Both the position numbers and the translations under genes were made by a program. From Acholeplasmatales bacterium (GTDB lineage Bacteria > Bacillota_I > Bacilli_A > Acholeplasmatales > Anaeroplasmataceae), in contig JAILBI010000075.1 in NCBI GenBank assembly GCA_024681175.1, forward strand, positions 1 to 11,564: 11,564 bases of DNA. Direction: 5' to 3'. Each line of letters starts with the position of its first letter. The first letter of the stretch is position 1. This document shows, in pieces, positions 1 through 5,668 of the stretch. Under the pieces are notes generated by a model. It did no database searches. It saw nothing but the letters and a program-made list of their open reading frames with translations, and was not told the origin of the DNA.

Positions 1-347
1 AAATATTATATGAATATATTAAAAATGATTTTTTATTACATGATAATGAGGTCTTAGAGGTTATATATGTAGATACTAAATGTAATTATATTGATAAAGA
101 TATATATACTGATAATTTATCAGGTCATGTAAAAATTCCATTTAGAAAAATAGTTATTAATGCATTAAGAAATAAATGCTTTGGAGTTTTTTTAGCTCAT
201 AATCATCCTTCAGGTGATTTAACTCCATCACAATCTGATATTGAATCTACATTTAAATTAAAAGAAACATTAAATTCTATTAATATACATTTATTTGATC
301 ATTTAATAATAGGTAAGGATGATTATTATTCATTTAATGATAAATAA
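1..347 (+). CDS. radC: RadC-family JAB/MPN-domain protein, C-terminal part (5' end outside window)
   Basis: The frame is open from base 3 (base 1-2 belong to a split codon) to TAA at 345-347, giving 114 visible residues. The metal-binding JAMM signature is clear: HNHPSGD followed by LTPSQSD, i.e. HxH, then Ser and Asp in RadC spacing. An upstream EVLEVIYVDTK stretch matches the RadC strand that carries the candidate acidic ligand. RadC proteins are usually about 220 residues with an N-terminal helix-hairpin-helix part, which would lie upstream of the window. The family was once linked to DNA repair, but that role is doubtful and its biochemical function is not established. It could also be a short stand-alone JAB-domain protein. 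No terminator is visible between it and the next gene, so read-through into the DUF368 gene is possible. Family assignment is firm; function is not. Confidence 0.85.
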   Translation, partial: ILYEYIKNDFLLHDNEVLEVIYVDTKCNYIDKDIYTDNLSGHVKIPFRKIVINALRNKCFGVFLAHNHPSGDLTPSQSDIESTFKLKETLNSINIHLFDHLIIGKDDYYSFNDK

Positions 348-348
348 C

Positions 349-377
349 TTTATATATTTATAAAAAAATGCTAAAAT
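349..377 (+). promoter_or_regulatory. Predicted sigma-A promoter of the DUF368 gene
   Basis: A -35-like TTTATA (349-354), a 17-bp spacer and an extended -10 element TG-C-TAAAAT (TG 369-370, hexamer 372-377) lie just after the radC stop. Transcription would start near 384, directly before the GAGG ribosome binding site (385-388), leaving a leader of only about 12 nt. The -35 is weak; the call rests on the extended -10 and on the same geometry recurring elsewhere in the window. Confidence 0.4.
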
Positions 378-395
378 CTTATTTGAGGTTTTTAT

Positions 396-1325
396 ATGAG
401 ATATTTAATTTTATTTATTAAATCAATATTATTTGGTGCATCAAATTTAATACCAGGTGCATCAGGTGGAACTACACTTGTTATAACTGGTATATATGAT
501 GAAACAATTGATAATTTATCAAATATATTTAAAAAATTTAAAAAATCAATTATCTTCTTAGCTATATTATTATTAGGCGCAATAGTTGGTATTTTAGGTG
601 GTGGCAAATTAATTAATATAGCCTTAGATAAAATACCATTTATAACATATATGTTATTCTTAGGTATTGTAGTAGGTACATTACCTATGCTTGCAAAGCC
701 TGTAATAAAGAAAATAAATGTTAAATATACTATTTCATTTATTGTATCCTTAGGTGTAATAATTGGTTTAATGATTTTAGGTTCATTTTTATCTAATGGA
801 ACTAAATCATATAATAATTTAGCATTCAATGATTATTTATTATTATTCCTTTGTGGGTTTGTTGGATTTTTCGCAATGATAATTCCTGGTGTATCAGGTA
901 TTTTAATGTTTTTAGTATTTGGTTATTATGATGCCTTAATGAAGGCTATATCAAATATTTATGATACAGGACAGTGGGGAGCAATAATATTATTTATGCT
1001 TCCAATTGGCTTAGGTATTGTTGTAAGTATTATTCCATCTGCAAAAGTAATTAATTATTTATTAAAGAAATTCCCAATAGGATCTATATTTGCGATAATT
1101 GGATTTGTAATAGGTTCAATTGTATGTATGTTATTTGCATATTTTACAAATAAGGATTATCCAGCATTAGATACATTAAATATTATTTTAGGTATTATTT
1201 GCTTTATCATTGGTACCTTAGGATCATTTTTTATTTCATTTTATGCTAAAAAAATGGAGAAGAAAAAAGATGATGAAATAGAAAATATTGAAAATAAAGA
1301 AGAAAAAATTGAAGAAGAAAATTAA
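396..1325 (+). CDS. popT: DUF368 integral membrane protein, PopT-type undecaprenyl-phosphate translocase family
   Basis: This 309-residue protein is almost entirely hydrophobic helices. It carries the DUF368 signature twice: LIPGASGG at residues 18-25 followed by a GIYD turn, and IIPGVSG at 162-168 followed by a GYYD turn. The two copies suggest an internal duplication with two pseudo-symmetric halves. DUF368 (PF04018) proteins have been shown in other bacteria to help return undecaprenyl phosphate across the cytoplasmic membrane for reuse in cell-wall synthesis (the PopT proteins). That role is inferred here from family membership. The last 25 residues (285-309) form a charged Lys/Glu tail, presumably cytoplasmic. 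The start is supported by GAGG at 385-388 with a 7-nt spacer. No hairpin terminator follows, so transcripts may continue into the EF-G-like gene. The symbol popT is by homology only. Confidence 0.85.
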   Translation: MRYLILFIKSILFGASNLIPGASGGTTLVITGIYDETIDNLSNIFKKFKKSIIFLAILLLGAIVGILGGGKLINIALDKIPFITYMLFLGIVVGTLPMLAKPVIKKINVKYTISFIVSLGVIIGLMILGSFLSNGTKSYNNLAFNDYLLLFLCGFVGFFAMIIPGVSGILMFLVFGYYDALMKAISNIYDTGQWGAIILFMLPIGLGIVVSIIPSAKVINYLLKKFPIGSIFAIIGFVIGSIVCMLFAYFTNKDYPALDTLNIILGIICFIIGTLGSFFISFYAKKMEKKKDDEIENIENKEEKIEEEN

Positions 1326-1345
1326 AAATATTCCTTTCGCTAATA

Positions 1346-1374
1346 TTTTAAAAACGTTTACACTATGTTATAAT
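1346..1374 (+). promoter_or_regulatory. Extended -10 promoter of the EF-G-like gene
   Basis: A perfect extended -10, TG-T-TATAAT (TG 1366-1367, hexamer 1369-1374), is preceded by only a poor -35 (TTTTAA/TTTAAA around 1346-1352). A TTTACA at 1357-1362 is too close (6 bp) to serve as -35 for this hexamer. The start would be near 1381, giving a leader of about 42 nt, the longest predicted in the window. Confidence 0.6.
1349..1362 (+). promoter_or_regulatory. cre-like (CcpA/LacI-family) operator candidate
   Basis: The 14-mer TAAAAACGTTTACA matches the catabolite-response consensus TGWAANCGNTNWCA at every defined position except the second (A instead of G). It sits between the -35 region and the -10 of the EF-G-like promoter, a position where bound CcpA would be expected to repress. 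CG dinucleotides are rare in this AT-rich DNA, which makes the AACGTT core stand out. Whether the organism has CcpA cannot be seen here. Confidence 0.4.
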
Positions 1375-1422
1375 AATAACAATATAAACTTATAAGTATT
1401 AACGAAAGGAAATTTTTATATT

Positions 1423-3468
1423 ATGGAAAATCCAAAAATTAGAAACATTACTGTACTTGGTCATACTCAAAGTGGTAAGACTACTTTAATTGAGGCGTTA
1501 GCATCAATTACATCTGGAAAGGCTCCAGGAAGCATTGAAAAAGGAACAACTATTTCTGATTTCATGCCTGAAGAAAAGGATAGAAGATCATCTATTAAAA
1601 GTTCTATCGTTCCAGTAAATTTTGATGACTATAAATTCAATTTTATAGATGTACCTGGTTCAGATGATTTTGTAGGTGAAGCAATTGCTGCATTAACTGT
1701 ATCTAAGGGTGCAATTTTAGTTATTAATGCAACTTCTGGAATTGAGGTTCAAACATTAAGACACTGGAATATGTTAAGAAAGAGAAATATTCCAACTGTT
1801 ATTTATGTAAATAAAATGGATAAAGAAGATGTTCATTTTGATAAATTATTAGATGATATCAGAGAAAAATTAGGTAAAAATGCCATTCCATTTTGTTATC
1901 CAATGGGACATAAGGATGAATTTGATGGTTTCATCAATACTGTAACTTTAAAAGCAAGAAAATTTAATGGTAAAGAATGTGTTGATGATGAAATTTATCC
2001 TGAAAAAAGAGCAAAGGTATTTGAGCTTCATAACACAATGGTAGAAGCTGTTGCAGAAACATCAGAAGAATTAATGAATAAATTCTTCGAAGGTGAGCAA
2101 TTATCTGATGATGAAATTCAAAAAGGCTTACGTACAGGTGTTTTAGATGGTCAATTAATTCCTGTATTAGTTGGTTCTGCAACTAAAAACATTGGCTTAC
2201 ATACAATGCTTAAAATGTTAATTGATTATTTACCTAACCCATATGACCTATCACCATTATCTGGTAAGGATGAAAAGGGCGCTGATGTTGAAAGAAAGAC
2301 AGTTGTAGATGAACCTTTCTCAGCATTCATTTTTAAATCATCTGTAGATCCTTATCAAGGCGTTACAAATATATTTAAAGTAAATTCAGGTGTTTTGAAG
2401 CAAGGTGATCAAGTATTTGCACCATCAATTGGACAATCATTTACAATTTCACAATTATATTCAATTTCTGGCAATAAATTAAATCCAATTAGTGAGGTTA
2501 AAGCAGGCGATATCGCATGTGTAACAAAGATGACTGGATTAGAAACATCTATGACTATTTGTGATCCAAAAAATGTCATTATTTATCCTCAAATTGAATT
2601 CCCAACTGCCGTTTATTTTAAAGCATTAGTTCCTAAGACTAAGCAAGATGAAGATAAATTATCACAAGTATTATCAAAGATAATGATTGAAGAAAAATCA
2701 ATTGAAATTGTTAGAAATATTGAAACAAATCAACAATTAATTGGTACATTATCTTTAGGTCATTTAAATTACATATTAGATCATATGAAGCTCAATTATA
2801 AGCTTGAGGTTAACCTTGAAAATGTTGAAGTTGTTTACCGTGAAACAATTAAAGCATCTGCAGTAGGTGATGGAAGATATGTTAAGCAATCTGGTGGTTC
2901 AGGATTCTATGGTGTTGTACAAATGAGATTTGAGCCTACAGAAGAAAATCATTTCTCTGAGGAAGTATTTGGTGGAGCCGTACCAAAGAATTATTTCCCT
3001 GCAGTAGAAAAAGGCTTCTTTGAAGCATGTGAAAAAGGTTTACTTGCAGGTTATCCTGTAATTGGTGTTCATGCCGTATTAGTAGATGGTAAATATCACC
3101 CAGTTGATTCTAATGAACTTGCGTTCAAGATGGCTGCGATATTAGCATTTAAGGATGCATATTTAAAATGTAAGCCAGTTATTTTAGAACCAATTTATAT
3201 GATAGTTGTAACAGTACCACAAGACTTTACAGGAAACATTTTATCTGACTTAAATCAACGTCGTGCAAAGATTGTTGGTATGGATGTTTCTTCAAATGGT
3301 AACCAAAAGATTTCAGCACTTGTTCCTGAAAATGAAATTATGGAATATGTAAATGATTTAAAATCAATTACACAAGGTGCAGGATACTTTAACCGTAAAT
3401 TCTATAGCTATGAAGAAGCACCATTTGATGTACAAGAAAAGCTAAAAAAAGCTTATGCGAATAAATAA
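1423..3468 (+). CDS. Elongation factor G-like translational GTPase (EF-G paralogue)
   Basis: This 681-residue protein has the full EF-G layout. In the G domain G1 is GHTQSGKT (13-20), G3 is DVPGSDDF (76-83), G4 is NKMD (130-133) and G5 is GSA (251-253). Domain II begins near 297. Domain IV carries QSGGSGFYG (489-497) and KYHPVDSNELAF (557-568), and domain V carries EPIYMIVVTVPQDF and SDLNQRRAKIVG. Canonical EF-G has DTPGHVDF at G3; the histidine that drives GTP hydrolysis on the ribosome is replaced here by Ser80. The usual RGIT switch-I motif is also absent, with an RRSSI-type sequence around 54-58 instead. The domain IV loop histidine (His559) is kept. It is not next to ribosomal protein genes, so it is probably not the main EF-G. 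The start has AAAGGA (1405-1410) with a rather long 12-nt spacer. The stop overlaps the start of the next gene. It is close in kind to the EF-G-like/EF-G2 group; the exact role is unknown. Confidence 0.9.
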   Translation: MENPKIRNITVLGHTQSGKTTLIEALASITSGKAPGSIEKGTTISDFMPEEKDRRSSIKSSIVPVNFDDYKFNFIDVPGSDDFVGEAIAALTVSKGAILVINATSGIEVQTLRHWNMLRKRNIPTVIYVNKMDKEDVHFDKLLDDIREKLGKNAIPFCYPMGHKDEFDGFINTVTLKARKFNGKECVDDEIYPEKRAKVFELHNTMVEAVAETSEELMNKFFEGEQLSDDEIQKGLRTGVLDGQLIPVLVGSATKNIGLHTMLKMLIDYLPNPYDLSPLSGKDEKGADVERKTVVDEPFSAFIFKSSVDPYQGVTNIFKVNSGVLKQGDQVFAPSIGQSFTISQLYSISGNKLNPISEVKAGDIACVTKMTGLETSMTICDPKNVIIYPQIEFPTAVYFKALVPKTKQDEDKLSQVLSKIMIEEKSIEIVRNIETNQQLIGTLSLGHLNYILDHMKLNYKLEVNLENVEVVYRETIKASAVGDGRYVKQSGGSGFYGVVQMRFEPTEENHFSEEVFGGAVPKNYFPAVEKGFFEACEKGLLAGYPVIGVHAVLVDGKYHPVDSNELAFKMAAILAFKDAYLKCKPVILEPIYMIVVTVPQDFTGNILSDLNQRRAKIVGMDVSSNGNQKISALVPENEIMEYVNDLKSITQGAGYFNRKFYSYEEAPFDVQEKLKKAYANK

Positions 3469-3764
3469 TGGATAATTCTGTATTAGAAAATTCAAAAAAA
3501 TATAAAAAGCATCAGAATAAATTAATAAATATTATTTCGGCAATTATTATTATCGCCGGAATAATATTTATGTCTGGTGGTGTAACATTTATTATAATAT
3601 CTAAAGAACAAGTATTTATTATATTAGGTATTATAATGATTGTTGCGGGAATATTAGATATATTATTAGTAATTAAATTTTATAAATTTGCTCATAGTAC
3701 AATTAATAATATGAGTGATGAAGAAGCAGATAAAAGATATAAAAAAATATATGGTATAAAATAA
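3468..3764 (+). CDS. Small two-helix membrane protein, coupled to the EF-G-like gene
   Basis: I do not recognise this 98-residue protein as a named family. It has a Lys-rich N-terminus (residues 9-18), a first hydrophobic helix at about 19-45, a second at about 48-71, and a charged C-terminus with SDEEADKRYKKIYG. The predicted topology is a hairpin with both ends in the cytoplasm (positive-inside rule). The ATG shares a base with the TAA of the EF-G-like gene (TAATG), and there is no convincing ribosome binding site of its own, so translation is probably coupled to the upstream gene. The tight overlap suggests co-expression and perhaps a functional link, for example membrane location or accessory regulation; that is inference only. 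A bidirectional terminator follows directly. Confidence 0.75.
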   Translation: MDNSVLENSKKYKKHQNKLINIISAIIIIAGIIFMSGGVTFIIISKEQVFIILGIIMIVAGILDILLVIKFYKFAHSTINNMSDEEADKRYKKIYGIK

Positions 3765-3787
3765 AAAATGGACATCGTCCATTTTTT
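3763..3787. terminator. Bidirectional Rho-independent terminator between convergent genes
   Basis: An 11-bp perfect stem (3763-3773 with 3777-3787) closes on a 3-nt ATC loop. A-run and T-run flanks provide a U-tract on both strands. The stop codons of both neighbours overlap the stem: TAA at 3762-3764 for the small membrane protein and TAA at 3789-3787 for yneF. Confidence 0.85.
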
Positions 3788-4050
3788 TATTTCTTTTTAT
3801 TATTAGGTTTAATCTTTTTATCTTCAGGCGCAGCATCATTCATACTTCTCATAACAGCTCTAACCTGTTTTTCAGAAGGAGTACGACCCATTTGAGTCAT
3901 CATTGCTCTAATCATATCTTCATTAATAGGAGGATTCTTTTGAATTTGTCTTGCAAAAATCTTTCTAGTAATAAAGAATGTAGCTACTGCAGCAAGGATA
4001 ATTGTTATTAAAATAATTAAAATAAATTGCCAAATTTCAATCTGTACCAT
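3787..4050 (-). CDS. yneF: YneF family protein (UPF0154), single-pass membrane protein
   Basis: This is an 87-residue protein with one N-terminal hydrophobic helix (about residues 6-29) followed by the conserved UPF0154 block: KNPPINEDMIRAMM, then QMGRTPSEKQVRAVMRSM. It matches B. subtilis YneF in order and spacing, with a slightly longer Lys-rich tail. The helix probably anchors it in the cytoplasmic membrane with the conserved part in the cytoplasm. The family is widespread in Bacilli and Mollicutes but has no settled function. The start is supported by AAGGAG (complement of 4059-4064) at 8 nt and by a good promoter just upstream. It converges with the preceding operon and is divergent from the ferredoxin gene. 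Confidence 0.9.
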   Translation of the reverse strand: MVQIEIWQFILIILITIILAAVATFFITRKIFARQIQKNPPINEDMIRAMMTQMGRTPSEKQVRAVMRSMNDAAPEDKKIKPNNKKK

Positions 4051-4074
4051 TTGTAAAACTCCTTAACAATATAG

Positions 4075-4103
4075 ATTGTATATTTTTATTATTTAAAAAT
4101 CAA
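4075..4103 (-). promoter_or_regulatory. Predicted promoter of yneF
   Basis: Read on the minus strand, TTGATT (complement of 4098-4103), a 17-bp spacer and TACAAT (complement of 4075-4080) form a near-consensus sigma-A promoter. The start would be near 4068, giving an 18-nt leader that begins just before the AAGGAG site. Confidence 0.6.
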
Positions 4104-4125
4104 TAATAATTAAAATTTTTATCTT

Positions 4126-4144
4126 ATTAAGAATAATTCTTAAT
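4126..4144. promoter_or_regulatory. Palindrome (9+1+9) in the yneF/ferredoxin divergent region, operator candidate
   Basis: ATTAAGAAT (4126-4134) and its exact reverse complement ATTCTTAAT (4136-4144) are separated by one A. The element sits between the predicted yneF promoter and the ferredoxin promoter, where one dimeric regulator could control both. No T-run follows on either strand to make it a normal terminator. The regulator is unknown. Confidence 0.45.
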
Positions 4145-4181
4145 TATTAAATTGTTATTATATACTAACTAATATTTTGTT

Positions 4182-4190
4182 TGATAAAAT
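4182..4190 (+). promoter_or_regulatory. Extended -10 promoter candidate of the ferredoxin gene
   Basis: TG-A-TAAAAT (TG 4182-4183, hexamer 4185-4190) would start transcription near 4197, about 20 nt before the ATG. No convincing -35 is seen at 16-18 bp. A second candidate hexamer TATACT lies at 4161-4166 with a weak TTCTTA upstream, partly inside the palindrome. Confidence 0.35.
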
Positions 4191-4216
4191 GAAATTACAA
4201 AAAGGGGGGCAAAATT

Positions 4217-4387
4217 ATGCCAAGAAAAGTAGTAGAAGATACTTGCATCGGTTGTGGTGCATGCGCTGGTGAATGTCCAGTTTCAGCAATAACAGTAGAT
4301 GATAAGTCAACTATTGATGCAAATGTTTGTATCGATTGCGGTGCTTGTCAATCAGTTTGTCCTGTTGATGCAATCGTAGAAGAATAA
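4217..4387 (+). CDS. 2[4Fe-4S] bacterial-type ferredoxin
   Basis: This 56-residue protein is the size of classic clostridial ferredoxins. It has two CxxCxxCxxxCP motifs: CIGCGACAGECP (10-21; Cys10, 13, 16, 20) and CIDCGACQSVCP (38-49; Cys38, 41, 44, 48). In this fold the first three cysteines of one motif and the last of the other bind each cluster, giving two low-potential clusters for one-electron transfer in the cytoplasm. Partners, such as pyruvate:ferredoxin oxidoreductase or hydrogenase, are not in the window. Its presence suggests an anaerobic fermentative metabolism (inference). The start is set by an AAAGGGGGG ribosome binding site (4201-4209) with a 7-nt spacer; the run of six G is striking in such AT-rich DNA and suggests high expression. 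It has its own terminator, so it is a single-gene unit. Confidence 0.95.
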   Translation: MPRKVVEDTCIGCGACAGECPVSAITVDDKSTIDANVCIDCGACQSVCPVDAIVEE

Positions 4388-4407
4388 TTTAGTTTATACT
4401 AGATAAG

Positions 4408-4431
4408 AAAAGCAGAGTAAAATCTGCTTTT
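4408..4431 (+). terminator. Rho-independent terminator of the ferredoxin gene
   Basis: A 9-bp perfect stem AAAAGCAGA / TCTGCTTTT (4408-4416 with 4423-4431) has a 6-nt loop and is followed by T-rich sequence to 4440. It also lies directly in front of the truncated Rpn-type gene, so that gene is insulated from ferredoxin transcription. Confidence 0.85.
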
Positions 4432-4462
4432 TTTATTTTTCAGGAATATCAATTTTATATGT

Positions 4463-4885
4463 GTGAAGATTGCAAAGCTTAAAAAACCGGGCTATAATTT
4501 AAATAGTTGGTACGATATTTTTGTAACAAATGATTTAAGTGTTATAAAAGAAGAAAATGATGATGCAATGAAAGAGCTGGTGATTGAATTGAAAAAAATT
4601 AATTCTGATGAAATCATTAAAGAAAAATTAAGACAAGAACGTTATCGTGAAGAAGAAAGACTTGCCGAAGAATTTGCTCGTAAAGAAAAAGAAGAAAAAT
4701 ACAAAGTAGAAATTAATGAATTAAAAAAAGAAATTAATGAAGCAAAAAAGGAAATTAATGAAGCAAAAAAGGAAATTAATGAGACATTATTAAAAATTGC
4801 TAAATGTTTAAAGGATAATGGCTCATCTATTGATTTCATTTCGTCTACAACAGGTTTACCTAAAGAAGAAATAGAAAAATTATAA
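4463..4885 (+). pseudogene. C-terminal remnant of an Rpn-family / PD-(D/E)XK nuclease-type transposase protein
   Basis: The readable frame (140 residues from a GTG) matches the C-terminal third of Rpn/PDDEXK_2 proteins: a KLKKPGYNLNSWYDIF segment (compare the family's 'Lys...leu-x-x-Trp-x-x-Phe' region), a charged helical middle, and a final helix-turn-helix-like end (IAKCLKDNGSSIDFISSTTGLPKEEIEKL in part). The family-like frame continues upstream of the GTG to about 4442 (residues RNINFICVK), then meets the ferredoxin terminator. The N-terminal nuclease domain of roughly 170-200 residues is therefore missing. There is no ribosome binding site at a useful distance from the GTG; the first internal ATG is at 4568. 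Intact relatives act as recombination-promoting nucleases. In E. coli, short C-terminal Rpn products made from internal starts have been reported to block the full-length protein, so an expressed remnant with an antitoxin-like role is possible. A decayed gene is the simpler reading. Confidence 0.65.
4709..4792 (+). repeat. 21-bp tandem repeat, four units, coding heptads
   Basis: Four in-frame 21-bp units (4709-4729, 4730-4750, 4751-4771, 4772-4792) encode EINELKK, EINEAKK, EINEAKK and EINETLL. Units 2 and 3 are identical at all 21 bases, indicating a recent duplication; the outer units differ at their 3' ends. The heptads with Ile spaced by seven fit a coiled coil or long charged helix. Similar variable repeats are common in this part of Rpn-type proteins. 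Confidence 0.85.
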
Positions 4886-4913
4886 AATAAAAGAGGCTCT
4901 TGCCTCTTTTATT
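4886..4913. terminator. Bidirectional terminator between the Rpn remnant and plsY
   Basis: A 12-bp perfect stem (4886-4897 with 4902-4913) carries a TCTT loop, a GAGGC/GCCTC core and A/T-rich outer pairs. Flanking T/A-rich sequence gives a U-tract in both directions. The plsY stop codon (complement of 4909-4911) is inside the stem. Confidence 0.85.
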
Positions 4914-5619
4914 GTTTTATTTCCTTTTTCTTTTTGAAACTATTTTCTGTTCCATTAATTAATCTTTTATAATTTTTAATATGCTTTAATATAATTAATA
5001 AAGCCATTAATGAAACTAATATACATGTTGTAAGATCTATTTTATTTATAAAATATTCAATAAAATTTTTACTATCAATACCTACAAAATGAAGTAACCA
5101 TGTTGTTGTAAATACTGTGATAGTCGCAAAAGTAGATGCAAGTGATACATATCCTGTTAGCTTTAATACTAAATAGAAAGCTATTAAGCATAAAATACCT
5201 GCTAGAGGACAAATCATTAATATAACACCAAGTGATGTTGCAACTGCTTTTCCACCTTTGAAATTTAAGAAAATTGAGAATGAATGTCCAACTATTGCAA
5301 ATACGCCAAACCAAATATCTTCAACAGGTGTTGTATAAACTCCTGTATTTCTTAATATCTTTATGATAATTATCATTATCATTCCTTTAAATACATCACA
5401 GAAGAATACTAAGAAACCAACCTTTTTACCTAATACTCTTATTGAATTTGTTGTTCCTATATTTTTTGAACCATGCTCTCTTATATCAACATGCTTAATT
5501 AATTTACCTAATAATAAGCCAAATGGAATTGAACCAATTATATATGATATTATAAGCATTAAAATTGCTAAAAGTGATTCTAATGCAAATATTTGATTTG
5601 AAGTTAATAAAATATTCAT
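4909..5619 (-). CDS. plsY: Glycerol-3-phosphate acyltransferase PlsY
   Basis: PlsY transfers an acyl group from acyl-phosphate (made by PlsX) to glycerol 3-phosphate in the cytoplasmic membrane, giving lysophosphatidic acid, the first step of phospholipid synthesis in most Gram-positive bacteria. The 236-residue protein shows the family's three motifs: GSIPFG (29-34) with DIREHGSKNIGTTN (45-58), GHSFSIFLNFKGGKAVA (111-127) and KHIKNYKRLINGTE (212-225). Several membrane helices lie between them. The N-terminus is about 15 residues longer than usual, but this start is supported by GAGGT (complement of 5628-5632) at 8 nt and a strong promoter. The C-terminus ends in a Lys-rich tail. It is divergent from parE-parC, an arrangement also seen in Bacillus relatives. 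Confidence 0.95.
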   Translation of the reverse strand: MNILLTSNQIFALESLLAILMLIISYIIGSIPFGLLLGKLIKHVDIREHGSKNIGTTNSIRVLGKKVGFLVFFCDVFKGMIMIIIIKILRNTGVYTTPVEDIWFGVFAIVGHSFSIFLNFKGGKAVATSLGVILMICPLAGILCLIAFYLVLKLTGYVSLASTFATITVFTTTWLLHFVGIDSKNFIEYFINKIDLTTCILVSLMALLIILKHIKNYKRLINGTENSFKKKKEIKQ

Positions 5620-5639
5620 TCCTTTTTACCTCAAAAAAG

Positions 5640-5668
5640 ATTATACCTTTACTACTTATATAAGTCAA
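5640..5668 (-). promoter_or_regulatory. Strong predicted promoter of plsY, overlapped by a 12-bp palindrome
   Basis: On the minus strand TTGACT (complement of 5663-5668), a 17-bp spacer and a perfect TATAAT (complement of 5640-5645) are seen. The start near 5633 leaves a leader of about 14 nt that begins at the GAGGT site. The perfect palindrome ACTTAT-ATAAGT (5654-5665) covers part of the -35 and spacer and may be an operator. Confidence 0.7.

Larger units (their letters stand above)
1331..1411. repeat. 18-nt imperfect inverted repeat flanking the EF-G-like promoter
   Basis: The left arm at 1331-1348 and the right arm at 1394-1411 are reverse complements at 16 of 18 positions; both share the TTCCTTTCG / CGAAAGGAA core. 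The promoter lies between the arms, and the right arm contains the AAAGGA ribosome binding site of the downstream gene. The arm centres are 63 bp apart. This could act as paired operator half-sites on DNA. In read-through RNA from the DUF368 gene it could act as a long stem hiding the ribosome binding site. No T-run follows, so it is not a terminator. Confidence 0.7.

Noticed and set aside
392..829. Minus-strand open frame of 145 codons opposite the DUF368 gene
   Set aside because: It lies antisense to a clear family member, shows no ribosome binding site or family resemblance, and is explained by the AT-rich composition of the sense gene.
1326..1422. Riboswitch or T-box leader in front of the EF-G-like gene
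   Set aside because: The predicted leader is only about 42 nt, has no conserved riboswitch core or T-box sequence, and no terminator hairpin.
4459..4482. Leader peptide ATG (seven codons, MCEDCKA) before the Rpn remnant
   Set aside because: It has no ribosome binding site, follows a terminator directly, and lies in another frame over family-like Rpn sequence.
5363..5596. Plus-strand open frame inside plsY, and others inside parC, plsY and the EF-G-like gene
   Set aside because: They are shadows of well-supported genes in other frames.
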